This document shows positions 1 through 10,753 of a stretch of DNA of 64,000 nucleotides, piece after piece. The stretch's first letter is position 1; each line of letters starts with the position of its first letter. Under the pieces are notes generated by a model. It was given only the letters and a program-made list of their open reading frames with translations. It was not told where the DNA came from and did not search any database. The position numbers and the translations under genes were made by a program. Source of the DNA: Wurfbainia villosa (Eukaryota; Streptophyta; Magnoliopsida; Zingiberales; Zingiberaceae); assembly GCA_025175895.1 (NCBI GenBank), contig CM046000.1, positions 40,832,720 through 40,896,719 on the forward strand, given 5' to 3'.

Positions 1-1
1 C

Positions 2-499
2 CCCAAGAAAATAGTTTCCATGGTTTCTAGTTTAACTAAGGACCTATTTAGAGCAAAGAAGAAGAACAAGAGCATGCTAGAGCAAATTAAGGACCTAGAA
101 AACAAATTAGAAAAAGCATGCTTAAATCAAAATGAAAATAATTTTTCTTGCCATGATGATGCATGCTCACATGAATACATGCCATTTAATATTAGTGATG
201 CATGCATGAATGAAAATAGGGCTTTAAGGGAAAAGGTAGACTATTTGACAAAAGCCCTAGAGAAATTCACTATAGGCTCCAATATCCTTAACATGATAAT
301 TGGGAGCCAAAGGGCAAGTTTTAACAAGAAGGGCCTAGGATATAAAGAGAAGAAAAATGAGAAGGCCTATAAATGCCTAATAGCTAGGGGACAAGATAAA
401 AAGAAAGTAATTGCTAGGAAATGGATCCCCAAGGAGTATTTAGTGAACCCAATAGGAAAGAATTTATTTTGGGTTCCAAAATCCATCCTTAAGGGTTAG
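2..499 (+). CDS. SIRE/Maximus-like Gag, C-terminal part (element El6, cut by window start)
   Basis: The frame is open from the window edge; the first ATG is at 20 but the protein very likely begins outside. The visible part has a Lys/Glu-rich coiled-coil stretch (repeated LEQIKDLENKLEK- and LREKVDYLTKALEK-like heptads), a GSQR...GLGY motif, and a basic tail ending in WIPKEYLVNP...WVPKS. This tail is characteristic of plant SIRE-type copia Gag proteins just before the protease. Gag is the structural nucleocapsid protein of the cytoplasmic virus-like particle. Here a stop follows directly (497-499), and no protease, integrase or RT appears in the 1.4 kb before the 3' LTR at 1895. El6 therefore looks like a gag-only derivative, like El5. 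The 5' half, including any zinc knuckles, is outside the window. Confidence 0.75.
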   Translation, partial: PKKIVSMVSSLTKDLFRAKKKNKSMLEQIKDLENKLEKACLNQNENNFSCHDDACSHEYMPFNISDACMNENRALREKVDYLTKALEKFTIGSNILNMIIGSQRASFNKKGLGYKEKKNEKAYKCLIARGQDKKKVIARKWIPKEYLVNPIGKNLFWVPKSILKG

Positions 500-1894
500 A
501 ATAACCCTAGGGTAGTCAACCATATGGTCCTAACCTATATCATATTTTGGTTGACTTAGGATGACGGGACAACATTTTTTTTAGATAGTGTTGGGTGATG
601 ATAACGTACCCATAAATAGGTAATAATGCTTAAATCATGATGATTGATGTAATTCCTATGTACATTTGCAATCATGATTTATGATTTTGACATTTGGCAC
701 ATTATCATGAGAAATAGGGTTGAATCATGTTTTAGGTGATAATTTGCTTATTATCATCGAATAATACCTAATGCATGACTATTATTTGATGGATACATGA
801 GTTTCATGATCATAATGTAAAATTAAATCATATATGTCATTATGATCATGTAGGTTGTTAGGTTGATACTTAACCATGATAGAATTGCATGAATATATTG
901 GTTAAGTATATACAAATACCCCCCCTTTTGGATATATCTCACACTCACTATAGGCTAACTTGATTGCAAACTTAGCATGGGTGAGATATTAGGATGATAC
1001 AAATGTCCACTAATGCCTATGGCATTTAGATGGTTATTTAAAGTATCAAAATAGCAATAATAGACCAATCATGGGGAAGGCTTATGTTTAATTCATAGAC
1101 ATATTGCCCAAAGATCATGGTTGGATATTTCATATGTTTTCAAAACAATTTCTTACCTTAAAATACATGTATTCATGTTTTGAAACAATTGGATGCAAAA
1201 CTAGGTAGCTAACTTGATACTAGAATGATCAAAAACCTAGTGGTTTTTAGAGCTTTTGGATTTTTGGCAAAAACAAGAAAATATAATGAGTTTTCATGAA
1301 AAACTATTTTTCATTGATAGATATACTTAAAAGAAATATGTTCCCCAAATTTCATGATTTTTCAAATTTTCTGGAATTTATAATGCATTTCTGAATTTCG
1401 TCGTAAAATCGAAATTTGATTTGTGCCCGCGACGCCATCGATAGCAATGATCGTGGCTATAAATCAGAATATTGAAGGCCGAATTCAGTTTTTAAACCTC
1501 CTACAAGTGGTACAAATATACTTGATGCCACCAACAAGTGGTAGAAATATACTTGATGCCATCAACAAATGGTACCCAATTTTAAATCAACTTGTCATAT
1601 TTTTCCTCCATTATACTTGATGCCATGAGCTTATAACTTAGTGTTAATCTTTTTGATGGTGTCAAAGGGGGAGAAATAATTATGTTTAAGTTAATCACTT
1701 TAGGGGGAGAAATATATTGTAGGGGGAGAAATATATTATAGGGGGAGCAAATTTGCATGGAGAGTTTCATGGATTAAGGGGGAGTTGCATGTTGCTATAT
1801 TATGTTTATCTTTACATGCTTTCTTACCTTAGAATTTATATCAAATGTTTTTACCTAACTTAAACGGATTGCCACACATCAAAAAGGGGGAGAT
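500..1894 (+). other. El6 internal non-coding region with iterated polypurine tracts
   Basis: No supportable gene. This is A/T-rich DNA between the gag stop and the 3' LTR. Near its end there are six GGGGGAG motifs (about 1667, 1703, 1722, 1741, 1778 and 1886). The last, AAAAAGGGGGAGAT at 1881-1894, abuts the LTR and is the expected plus-strand primer. Such repeated purine tracts upstream of the LTR are typical of SIRE-type elements. Confidence 0.7.
1881..1894 (+). other. Polypurine tract of El6
   Basis: AAAAAGGGGGAGAT lies immediately before the LTR start TGTTAGGG. It is the primer for plus-strand DNA synthesis during reverse transcription. Confidence 0.8.
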
Positions 1895-2657
1895 TGTTAG
1901 GGCAATCTCTTGCCGTGATATGGTTTTGATGGTGTGGCAAAGGGTTTAAGTTAGTTTGATATGTTGATATGATATGTGCGTTGAAGTCGTGCAGGACTTA
2001 GTAATTCGCACATGGAGCCGTGACGAGTTTCACATCTCATGACTCGTGCCTTGAGTCGGTGAAGGATAGCTTTGCAGAAGCCGTGCGCTTGGAGCATCCG
2101 AGGGACCGCCGGACGAGAAGCTTGGAGTGAAGCCGGAGGAAGTAGACTTCGAGGCAAGAGACGCGAAGGAGCATTGCAGAGCCGTGCGCCTGATGCTGCC
2201 GAGGGACGTGGCCGAGAACGAAGAGAACTTCAAGGCGAGGACTCAGAAATGAGAGTGAGCGATTGTAACCCGGGAAGGGTAGCTCTTAGGTGAAACTTGC
2301 CACTTGGCCAAGTGTCCGGATGGTTTTTCGACACCGCCGATCGCCATGTCATGGCGCGATCGCCCGAGTCGAGTGAGTTCGACCGTATACGATCGACCGG
2401 ATTATGGCCAGCCGATCATTGTCAGCGCCGATCGAAGAGATCACCGATCGTCAAGGCAATGATCGTCAATAAGGGTTCGCCAAGAGCCGTCGTAGCCGAT
2501 CGGCCGATTGATGGAGGCGAGCCGATCGACGAGGTCCATCACCGATCGCTAAGAGTTCCGCTGACTACAACGGTCGGGATCCGACGTGTTCGAGGCCGTT
2601 CGCGGCAATGATCGCCAAGGGCGGCAATGTCGATGGCGGCAAACGGGAAGAAGTTAG

Positions 2658-2679
2658 CCCTCTCTATAAAAAGAGAGGG
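2658..2679 (+). promoter_or_regulatory. Probable TATA box of El6 LTR inside an 8-bp inverted repeat
   Basis: TATAAAAA (2665-2672) is flanked by CCCTCTCT (2658-2665) and AGAGAGGG (2672-2679), a perfect 8-bp inverted repeat around the box. Its position in the LTR fits the U3/R boundary. Confidence 0.6.
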
Positions 2680-2886
2680 TGTAAGCCTTTGAGAGGCTAA
2701 TGCTCATACTCCAAACGATCTTCCTAGTGCCCCACAAGCTCTAAACTCTTCTTACTTGTCTTTACTTCAATCCTATTGTAAGAAGAGTGATCTTGGTTGT
2801 AAAGGTTACCTCCACCTAGCTTTGTGCAAAGGAGAGACCGATAGTGATTGGTTTTGGCGGAGTGATTCACCGTGGATGAATCGGAC

Positions 2887-2916
2887 CGTGGATTAGCGGC
2901 GTAGCCGTGAACCACG
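2887..2916 (+). other. Conserved LTR stem-loop (SIRE-like), El6 version
   Basis: Outer stem CGTGG (2887-2891) pairs with CCACG (2912-2916). Inner stem CGGC (2897-2900) pairs with GCCG (2904-2907), with loop GTA. The El5 and El7 LTRs keep the same outer stem, but the inner stem is a different, still complementary sequence. Confidence 0.55.
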
Positions 2917-3076
2917 TTATATCTCGGTGTTTGTATTGCTTGTTTATATCTTGCTTGTCTTTTGCTTTGTATTTGTATATTCCGCTTGCGCTAATGTTTT
3001 GTAGACGAGCAATTTACGACGTCCAACGTACGAGGGCTATTCACCCCCCTCTAGCCGGCCATATCGATCCCTTACA

Positions 3077-4392
3077 TATCTTGTTTCCACCACCTTAGGA
3101 GAAGGAGAATGGAGATTTTGGGTACCGGCCAAGGCTGGAAAAGAGGCTGGAGAGGTGCTGGACGTTGGCCAAAAGAGGAAGAAGAAGAGAAGAATACCTT
3201 CCTTATTTGGTGCCACCCTTGCCTCCAAACCCTTATCCCAATCCTATCTCAACTAGGATTCCTCTTCCTTGCCGCCCAAAAACCCTAGCTCTCATCAAAT
3301 TATCCCACGCCAACTCCCTTGACATCCTTTTATAGAGTTAGGGATAAGTCATGAATTAATCTCATCCATTGGTTCTAAGGATTTAATCTCAACCGTCGGA
3401 TATAGAGATTTAATCTCAACCGTCGGATCTTAGAGATTTAATCTCTACCTATGGATCTTAGAGTTTTGTTTCTATCCATTGGATCTAAGCTTCATGAGGT
3501 GTTAATAGGCTACATTAGGGACCATGAGGAGGAGTTGGGTCTTGGCCACCCATGGATCAAGCCCACATAAAGTCCGATCCACTAATGATGATCCAATCCA
3601 CTAAAGGTTCATCATTGATCTACCTCACCAACCCCCATATGATAATATGAGCTCCATATGTTATTTGTACATTTTCTCCCCGTGTTTAAGATCTCAAATG
3701 TCCGTCAATTAATTAATTTACTGACCATTAATTAATCAACATCTAACTCCTTGAGTAGTACCACCCAACCTTTTCATCATGCCGGACCAAGTCCACCTGC
3801 AGGGTTTACATGATGAACCTTATGAGCTCCTCAAGGGGACATCATCATCCTAATATATAGGACATGGTTTCCTCCTATAATCAATGGTACACCATATAAA
3901 TAATATCATCTCCCAACTTACCGAGCCTATCGATTTAATCTATAAATCTCGCCCATTGGTAAATCAAAGAGATGAGTACTAAGTATATGTGTCCGTTATT
4001 ATATTGGGATTAAGAGCATGTACTAAATAATATTTGAGGTCCGATTCGATTATGTAGTCAGCAATAAATCGAATCACCTCTAAGTCGGTCTTGCTCAATA
4101 CACACAAAATGCACTAGTGTGATTCTATGGTCAAGACAAACCAACACTAAATCACACTACAACCATTCCGATGGTTTGTCCAATGTCATCTCGGTTGTGA
4201 GCCTTTACTTATACTTTTCAAGGGGTCGATAACATGATCTCCTTTGTGACACCACACACCATGTTATCTACAATGTAAAGTATTGGACAATATTGCATAA
4301 CCATAAAAATATGCAAACAATGATCATGTGATTCTTATTCCGAAATAAAGATGTTCATACAAAAGATTGACTTTTCAATATACATCCCTACA
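3077..4392 (-). repeat. Copia-type LTR fragment (family LTR-B), host of El6
   Basis: The right end reads ...AATATACATCCCTACA, one base different from the LTR-B end ...TATACATCCCAACA seen at 15964. On the minus strand it would start TGTAGGGATGTATA. It matches the right half of the El4 LTRs (the ACCAACCCC...GGGACATCATCA region and the TGATCATGTGATTCTTATT end) and the inverted copy El10 (31548-32709). A TATA box lies on the minus strand at 3326-3334. Three to four copies of a 26-bp CAACCGTCGGAT-type unit lie at about 3385-3480. There is no polypurine tract next to its right end, so it is a solo LTR or the 5' LTR of an element whose rest is outside the window. Confidence 0.7.
3326..3334 (-). promoter_or_regulatory. 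Probable TATA box of LTR-B fragment
   Basis: TATAAAAGG on the minus strand, in the mid-LTR position that the inverted copy at 32577-32585 also has. Confidence 0.5.
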
Positions 4393-6453
4393 TGATGATG
4401 TACTGTCTATTGCTCTAGATATTGATGATGTTGTTTCTATTGAATATGATATACAGGATGATACCAATGGTTTGGATTTACTCTATGATACTATTTTTTT
4501 CACTGACACTGAGAAATCTATAGTGGAAGCAGGGTCTGCAAAATGTGTTGAGGATGATGTTAAGAGTTGTCTGCCTGAACCAGGAGTGATGGATAGCTGG
4601 ACTATTCCCCCAGACTGGACACTCCCACCACAGCCATCATCTCCAAGAACCATGATGTTGAAAGCCCTGACAACAAATGCAATAATCCAACCCCAAGGCT
4701 GGACACTTTTACTGAATCGCCTCTGACCGCGAGAGACTACATATGATGAGGCGATACTATTGGAGGGAGCAGCACAATACTATCATGATCACATCATGAA
4801 GGCGCTCACCCCCATTCAGTCCATTCTACTCCCGGCATGGATGTTAAAGCTAAATCTTCTTCAACCACTGGGATAGGATTTCTTTCGGAGCACTCCACGA
4901 CCTGCGTGGCTCCTCCTACTGAACCTTCTTCAACCGCCAGGATCTCAGGGGAGTTTGCTCCATCTCACCTCTTTTCTTTTTCTTTGTATATATATATCTT
5001 TTACTTCATTTGTTTTTGTTTTAGTTGTTATGTTTCGTTTGTTGAGTTTTTGTTTTGTTGGGATTTTCAAATAAATTTCCTATGCATTCCTTTATATCAT
5101 CTTAGAAGTCGTGAAAGCTAGTTAAATTTGATTGTCGAGTTTTAGGGAGTTATTGTCATGAATGGATTATTTGATTGCATGTGTTTACTACTTGGTGATG
5201 GATTCTGTGTTGATAGACTGAGTTGATTATTTTTGTTTACCTGGTGAGGATTGAGCCTATTTTTATTGCTTGTGTGTGGTGCACTTGTGATTATTCTAAC
5301 TCTAGAACTTGCTTTGATTCTTTCGAGACCACATAACAATAGATTTGCATGATTATTATGAAGGCAATCACTTTGTTTTCCTTCACTTCTTTTATCATCA
5401 CATGCTTATTTGAATAACATTCTAGTCATTCATCCTTACATTTTTTTTTTCTTTCCTTCCATTACTTTCTTCTCCATTTCTATTTCTGGATGTGGAATAC
5501 TTGGATGATCCATGATGAGTGTTTTTCTCAGGATGGATAAAAATTTAAGTGTGGGGGAGAGAGTAGCTCAGGAGAATTTAGTGTAAGCATAGGCAAGTCG
5601 TGTTTGATCACCATGAGCTAGCCATGCTCTTTATCTTTTTATCTAAGCTTGATGTTGGAGCATAGGGAAGTGCACTACATGTCAGAAAAGAAAAAAAAAA
5701 GTTTAGAAAAAAAAGTTGAAAAAAAATGGGTGCTCATGAAATGAAATAAAAAAAATATTGTGAAAATTTTGACATGTGGTGTCATTCATTTTTATTTATG
5801 TGTGATAGTATTTTTGTTAGCGACATCCCTTGTGCAGTAATTGAGAGATTTATTGTATATCAGGAGTAGATTTGTATTGAAGAATGTGATAAGGGTTATT
5901 TACATGTTTATTGGGTTGGAAGAAAAACTTTTAGGGAAATTACTTTCTTTGTACTCATCTATGTAGCATTCCAGTATTTCCATATCTTCTTGTATTCTTT
6001 AGCTATTTCATACATTTCTTTCCTTTCGTACATATCATCATTTTTCTTGTATTCATGTTTCCCTTACATTCTTAATAAGCCTTCAGTGATTGTGCATTCT
6101 TATGTGTATATAGTGGTGAAGGTAGAAGAAAAGCAAGCATATGGTAGTTCATAAATCATGAGTAACTTGAGTGAACTCCACTATTACATGCTTATGAGAG
6201 TGAGAGAAATCACCACTTATCTTGTGAGGCTTAATGATTCTTAGTCTATTCATAATGGATTGAAGTTACCATGTTTGTTAACCTGTGCAAGATTTGAGTC
6301 TATGATTACTTGAGTTTCTGAGAATTGACAATCCTAGGTAACTTTCTTTCACGATTTTCTATGCATGCTTGGTAATTGCTAAGAAAATATACTTTCAGTT
6401 ATTTTTAGTTTTCTTTACTTGCTCGGGACATGCAAGAATAAGAGTGGGGGAAT
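4393..6453 (+). mobile_element. 3' internal region of a Ty3/gypsy-type element (El11)
   Basis: This is the stretch between the LTR-B fragment and the El11 3' LTR. It contains a purine motif AAGTGTGGGGGAGAG near 5550 and the terminal polypurine tract near 6441, both usual for the long 3' non-coding region of Tat/Athila-type gypsy elements. A 119-residue frame (4367-4726, its first codons in the LTR-B end) is acidic and then proline-rich. It could be a remnant of a late ORF, but I recognise no domain. No RT, integrase or env motif is visible. Poly-A-rich DNA lies near 5690-5750. The lineage call rests on the LTR and tract style only. Confidence 0.5.
6441..6453 (+). other. Polypurine tract of El11
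   Basis: AGAGTGGGGGAAT directly precedes the LTR start TGATAACTACC. Confidence 0.65.
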
Positions 6454-7064
6454 TGATAACTACCATTTTGTCGAGTTATTTTGGTCCTTAATATCACTAT
6501 TTTAATCCTCTCGTGTGTTTATTTATCGATTATTTACATGTTTTATGAGTTGGATATATTTTTGGACATTATTATAAATTCTCCTAATTTTTGGACCTTA
6601 TTGTAAATTCTCCTAATTTTTGGACTTATATGCAAATTTTTCATCATAAATGTAGGAGATCAAGATGAGCCACTAGACTCGACTCAAATTGGATCAAATA
6701 TGGCTTCATCTAGGGCTGGAAGGATATTTTAAGCTGGATCAATCCGGACCTTTCATCGTGATCGAGAGTAATTTAATCAAGAGATCAGATCTGAGCAATA
6801 TGGATCGTCCGATGAAAGCGGATTGATTATGAGCCATTTACCCAGATATGGAGAGATCCGGTCCGTACATATTGATCTGTTCATCTAAGCCCTTCATCCA
6901 GATTCGACCGATCGTGATTATCCCTTCGGATGGATCAGATCCATCCATTTAAAGTCAGAAAATTCTCAGTCGTTGGATGTATAGCCCATTAATGGATTAA
7001 TCAAGGCAATCAAAACCTAGGTTCAATTGGATGGTTGGGATTTGATGGCATTCGATCGGACGGC

Positions 7065-7072
7065 TATAAAAA
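7065..7072 (+). promoter_or_regulatory. Probable TATA box of El11 LTR
   Basis: TATAAAAA about 610 bp into the LTR, after a run of GATC/GGATC-rich sequence. Confidence 0.5.
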
Positions 7073-7339
7073 TCCATTTAATTTTCCTCATCACTGAGCA
7101 TAAGCTTCAGCCAACATCTTCTTCTCCCGCACGCGATTTTCGCCCGATGCCTTGCCCACCGCTGCCGCGCTCTCCGCTTCCTCGCCGGTCGCCGAAGAGA
7201 AAAGGGGATCTCTTCCAATCTCCGGTGATCGGTGGTCTATTCCATCACCGCCCTCCACCTCCGGCAGCTCCTTCTTCATCGACCAACATCCGTACAACTC
7301 TACCTCCGATCGAAGGTGTCATCCACAGCTCCGGCAGTC

Positions 7340-7344
7340 CACTT
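7340..7344. other. TSD of El5, left copy (CACTT)
   Basis: CACTT precedes the LTR end TGTAGGGG and is repeated exactly at 13975-13979 after ...ACCAACA. Confidence 0.9.
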
Positions 7345-7503
7345 TGTAGGGGATCGTTGGAACGCTAGAGGGGGCGAGTAGCGTCGTGCTATGCTTCGAT
7401 GGAAATCGTTTGCGTGTTCGTCTACAAATTTCGTTAGCACAGCGGAATATAGATAATAACAATAACGAAATAGGACAAACACAACAAGAACACAATCATA
7501 TAA

Positions 7504-7536
7504 CGTGGTTCGGAACCAAACGGTTCCTACTCCACG
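7504..7536 (-). other. Conserved LTR stem-loop (SIRE-like), El5 version
   Basis: Outer stem CGTGG/CCACG (7504-7508 and 7532-7536) and inner stem GGAACC/GGTTCC (7512-7517 and 7522-7527, approximately). It is repeated in the 5' LTR at 12670-12702 and in El7 at 32866-32898 with G-T wobble changes only. Confidence 0.55.
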
Positions 7537-8394
7537 GATCGAGCTCTAGTGATGCACACGCAATCACTAATCACAAATAACTCCATCTCGACACAAGTCC
7601 GAGGTGGAGAAACCTCGTACAATAATTACACTAAGCAATACAAAAGATACAAGCTAATACAAATGAGAAATACAATGAAAGTAAAGAAAAACACTTTACA
7701 AGAGCACTTTGGTTGCATGATCTTTGATTGTCTTGGACTAGCCTTGAAGGACTGGAAAGCACCAACTCTACCCTTCAATTTTCTCAAGAAAATTGTTGCC
7801 TTTTTCCTCCTCCACGAGCTCCTTTTAAAGCTTCTATATGTGCTGGAAAAAAGTCGATTAGTCGACTGATCGGGACTATCAGTCGACTGATGCCACTGTT
7901 GTCGTGAGAAAATGGCTAGATCCACGCTGGAAAAATCCAACGCATCCATTATCAGTCGACTGATCATGACTATCAGTCGACTGATCAAGCCATCACTCGA
8001 CTGTTGACCACAGCGGTCGAGTGAGACTCCATTATGTGCTCGATTTCTCGAGCACCAGTCGACTGATCACAAGATCACCGACCGATCGATCAATCGACCG
8101 ACCGATGATCGACCAATCACCGATCGTCACCAAAGACAATCATCGCTAGGGCAATTCCCTACCAAAATCCTAGTTGACCCTTACCAGTCGACTGGAACAC
8201 CTCAAACATGAGGTTTTAGCCCAAGTATGGTTCCCCCATACTTGCTAGACCACCTTTAGCCTAAACCTAAGCCTTCTAGCCACCTCCATCAGCCTCATGC
8301 CTCTTGGATCCCTCGAAGTCATCCATGACTTGTTTATCCATCACGCTAGCCTTCAGGTGCTTCCATCTGCTATGTCATGCTAACGGTGTCTACA

Positions 8395-8720
8395 CCGCCA
8401 AGGTACATTGGACTTACGCCGCCAAGACTCCGCTTGGACTTTACGCCGCCAACCATTGGACTTATGTTGCCAAGAATCCCGCTTGGAATTTACGCCGCCA
8501 ATATCAAACTTTTTGGACTTCAAATGCCAAGACTCAAGCTTGGACTTTCCCTTGCCAACCCATGTTGGACTTTCCATGCCAAGTACTAAGACTTGGACTT
8601 TGCCTTGTCAAGACCCATGCTTGGACTTTACATTGCCAAGACCCATGCTTGGACTTTCCCAAATGCCAAGTGTCCCACTTGGACTTTTCATGCCAAGTAC
8701 CCAAGACTTGGACTTTCCCA
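8395..8720 (-). repeat. Minisatellite inside El5 3' LTR
   Basis: About ten imperfect units of 26-29 bp built on CTTGGACTTT...TGCCAAG. The 5' LTR has the same array at about 13560-13870, and El7 has a shorter one at about 52690-52865. It produces overlapping pseudo-ORFs rich in WTF/LDF repeats, which are not genes. Confidence 0.75.
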
Positions 8721-8819
8721 TGACAATTACATTGTCATATATTTTTGTCGAACATCAAAACATATCTCGAGCCAAGCTCGAGTTCTGGTCAATCGTGACC
8801 TAGGCCGATTGCACCAACA

Positions 8820-8833
8820 ATCTCCCCCTTTTT
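8820..8833 (-). other. Polypurine tract of El5
   Basis: Minus strand AAAAAGGGGGAGAT directly before the 3' LTR. More CTCCCCC copies (GGGGGAG on the sense strand) follow at about 8940, 8957, 9032 and 9251. Confidence 0.8.
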
Positions 8834-10753
8834 AATGTTTGACAAAAACCAAACAAACCATTTAAGTTAGACCATCTAACTCAAAAACTCTTTCCTAATT
8901 ATTCCAAATTGGTAATCCCAAACATTCTCCAAAACATTCTCCCCCAAACATTCTCCCCCTTTTTGACTAACATCAAAAAGGTTTTCTCTCCAAGGAGGTC
9001 AATGTCTTATGTCCCAATGAGATCTTACAATCTCCCCCATTGTCCAAAAATACCTAGGATGCCTACCATCTTCCTAGTGATAGGTCCCATATCATTCAAG
9101 AGGGGCAATCCTATTCACTCTCCCAATTTCCAAATTAGGTCTCTCAAAATGCCATCAATTTTCCTAATTGATGACATTCTCCCCATAACTTCTCCCCTTC
9201 AAGAAGAAAACACATCCATCATCCCAAGATGAATACCTTCTCCTAAAGGCTTGCTCCCCCTTGACCATTGCACCAACAATGTCCTTGGGAAGTCCCTAAG
9301 CCAATAGGAACTCTAAACCATCAAAAATAAGATTAAAAGTTCAAACATGAACTCTCCCCACCTTAAATTTGATACATTATCCTAACACTTCTCCTAATCC
9401 ATATGCAATGGATTTTCACCCTTTATAATGCTTCCCAAAGCATATCCTAGGGTTAGAAGTGGTTAGGGACCTTAACCGTAGTTGAATACGGGCTAAACAA
9501 AGCTTATTTTTCCGAAATCAGCCTTGGCAGTTGACTCTGTCAGATAATAGTCGATCGACTTCATCATCGATCGCCACCAAAGGCGATCGATAATAAAATT
9601 TCAATTTGATTATCAGAGTTGAATTTTAGAAATTCATAAATAATTATACGTATATCGAAAAATCATGAAAATTCATACGTATAATACTTATGACCAATAC
9701 AATGGGTGAAAAATATTTGAAAATTATTTTACCCATAAAATATCGAAATTGATACAAAATCCAAAAGTGAATAAAAACTTCTAAGTTTTAGCTCACTTTG
9801 TATCAATCTCATCAATGGTGATTACTATCAAAAAATAGACTTCACTAAGGTTTTTCAAAAAGATTTTAAAATATTTTCAAAACCTTATTTTGGATCATAT
9901 TCTTTGGGCTTAATGTACATGACTTGTACACAAGCTTTTCCAATGATCCATTTGTTGGTTAAAGATGAGTTTTAGTTCATCTAGATGCAAAAACTATGCA
10001 CCTTGAACTTAACTCATATTCTAACATCTCACGTGTATCTAGGGTATATAAATACACATACATGTCAATGTAATGTAAGATGTGGGTTTTGTTCTCCCTA
10101 ATCTACGGTTTCATGCATTTTTCTAAGACAACCTTACTTGATTCCCTTATAAATGAGACTCCAAGTCATGCCATTATCCTTAACTCAATTTTAATCAAAT
10201 GCATGAATGATTATGGCATTAATGATGATATAAATAAGCATATGCTCATAATCATGATGTCATGACATAAGATGAAATCTAAAAACATATGACATTTAAT
10301 CATTAATCCTAAACATGATCATGACATATAAATGATAAAAATAAACATGATATCATGACATGTTATATGGCAAACAAAGCATGACATATAAAAAGTATAG
10401 GTATAACAATACCTAAATTTTAATATTAATTGTCATTTGATATAGTTAAATATATTTTGCCATATTATCACTTTTCTCCCTAGTGTGCCAAAAACCCAAA
10501 ATGGCACACTAACCTCTAAACCTAAATTGTGCTAATTTAATTGATTTTTCATAATTAAAAAAAATGTATTAGCACATCCTAAAATATTTTAGGATTAAAA
10601 ATCAAACCTATTTCCAAGGTACCCATTATCTTGAAAATTGCCTAAAGTGTCACTTTTACCATGGTTGAGTTAACTACCCATCCAATCAAGGTTGGCACAC
10701 CCTAAACCCATCTAGCGTGAATCAATCACGCTCTTAGGAACCCAAAACCTATT
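8834..10753 (-). other. El5 internal 3' non-coding region
   Basis: No supportable gene. A/T-rich DNA between the gag stop and the polypurine tract. Its homologue in El7 is 53085-53766 plus 62871-63611. It lacks any pol motif, although this is where protease and integrase should be in an autonomous element. Confidence 0.65.

Larger units (their letters stand above)
1895..3076 (+). repeat. 3' LTR of SIRE-like element El6
   Basis: Starts TGTTAGGGCAATC right after the polypurine tract and ends about ...CCCCCCTCTAGCCGG...CCTTACA, the layout of plant SIRE/Maximus LTRs (GCAATC near the start, ACCCCCCTCTAG near the end). Length is 1182 bp. It holds a TATA box inside an inverted repeat (2658-2679), a conserved stem-loop (2887-2916) and many GATCG words between 2330 and 2560. 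The bases after it (TATCT, 3077-3081) should be the right TSD; the left copy is outside the window. Small ORFs inside are not credible genes. Confidence 0.8.
7345..8819 (-). repeat. 3' LTR of El5
   Basis: 1475 bp, homologous to 12510-13974. On the minus strand it starts TGTTGGTGCAATCG and ends ...GATCCCCTACA. It contains GTCGAC palindrome clusters (about 7855-8060 and 8190), a minisatellite (about 8395-8720) and a stem-loop (7504-7536). Compared with the 5' LTR, one block (about 8080-8150) has GATCG-rich sequence in place of CAGTCGACTG words. Confidence 0.85.

Noticed and set aside
2072..2611. ORFs of 73 and 104 aa in the El6 LTR
   Set aside because: Inside an LTR with GATCG repeats; no domain, and not conserved in other SIRE-like LTRs here.
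3007..3098. A host gene end near 3000-3100
   Set aside because: The sequence is the SIRE LTR end (ACCCCCCTCTAG) followed by an LTR-B fragment.
4837..5121. Possible env-like membrane protein (aromatic, hydrophobic 94-aa ORF)
   Set aside because: The hydrophobic stretch comes from a T-rich region; no signal, Cys pattern or family support.
7850..8200. Regular GTCGAC palindromes as a CRISPR-like array
   Set aside because: No constant repeat-spacer layout; the host is a plant retrotransposon LTR.
8304..8835. ORFs rich in WTF/LDF repeats in El5 and El7 LTRs
   Set aside because: They are frame readings of the 26-29 bp minisatellite inside the LTR.
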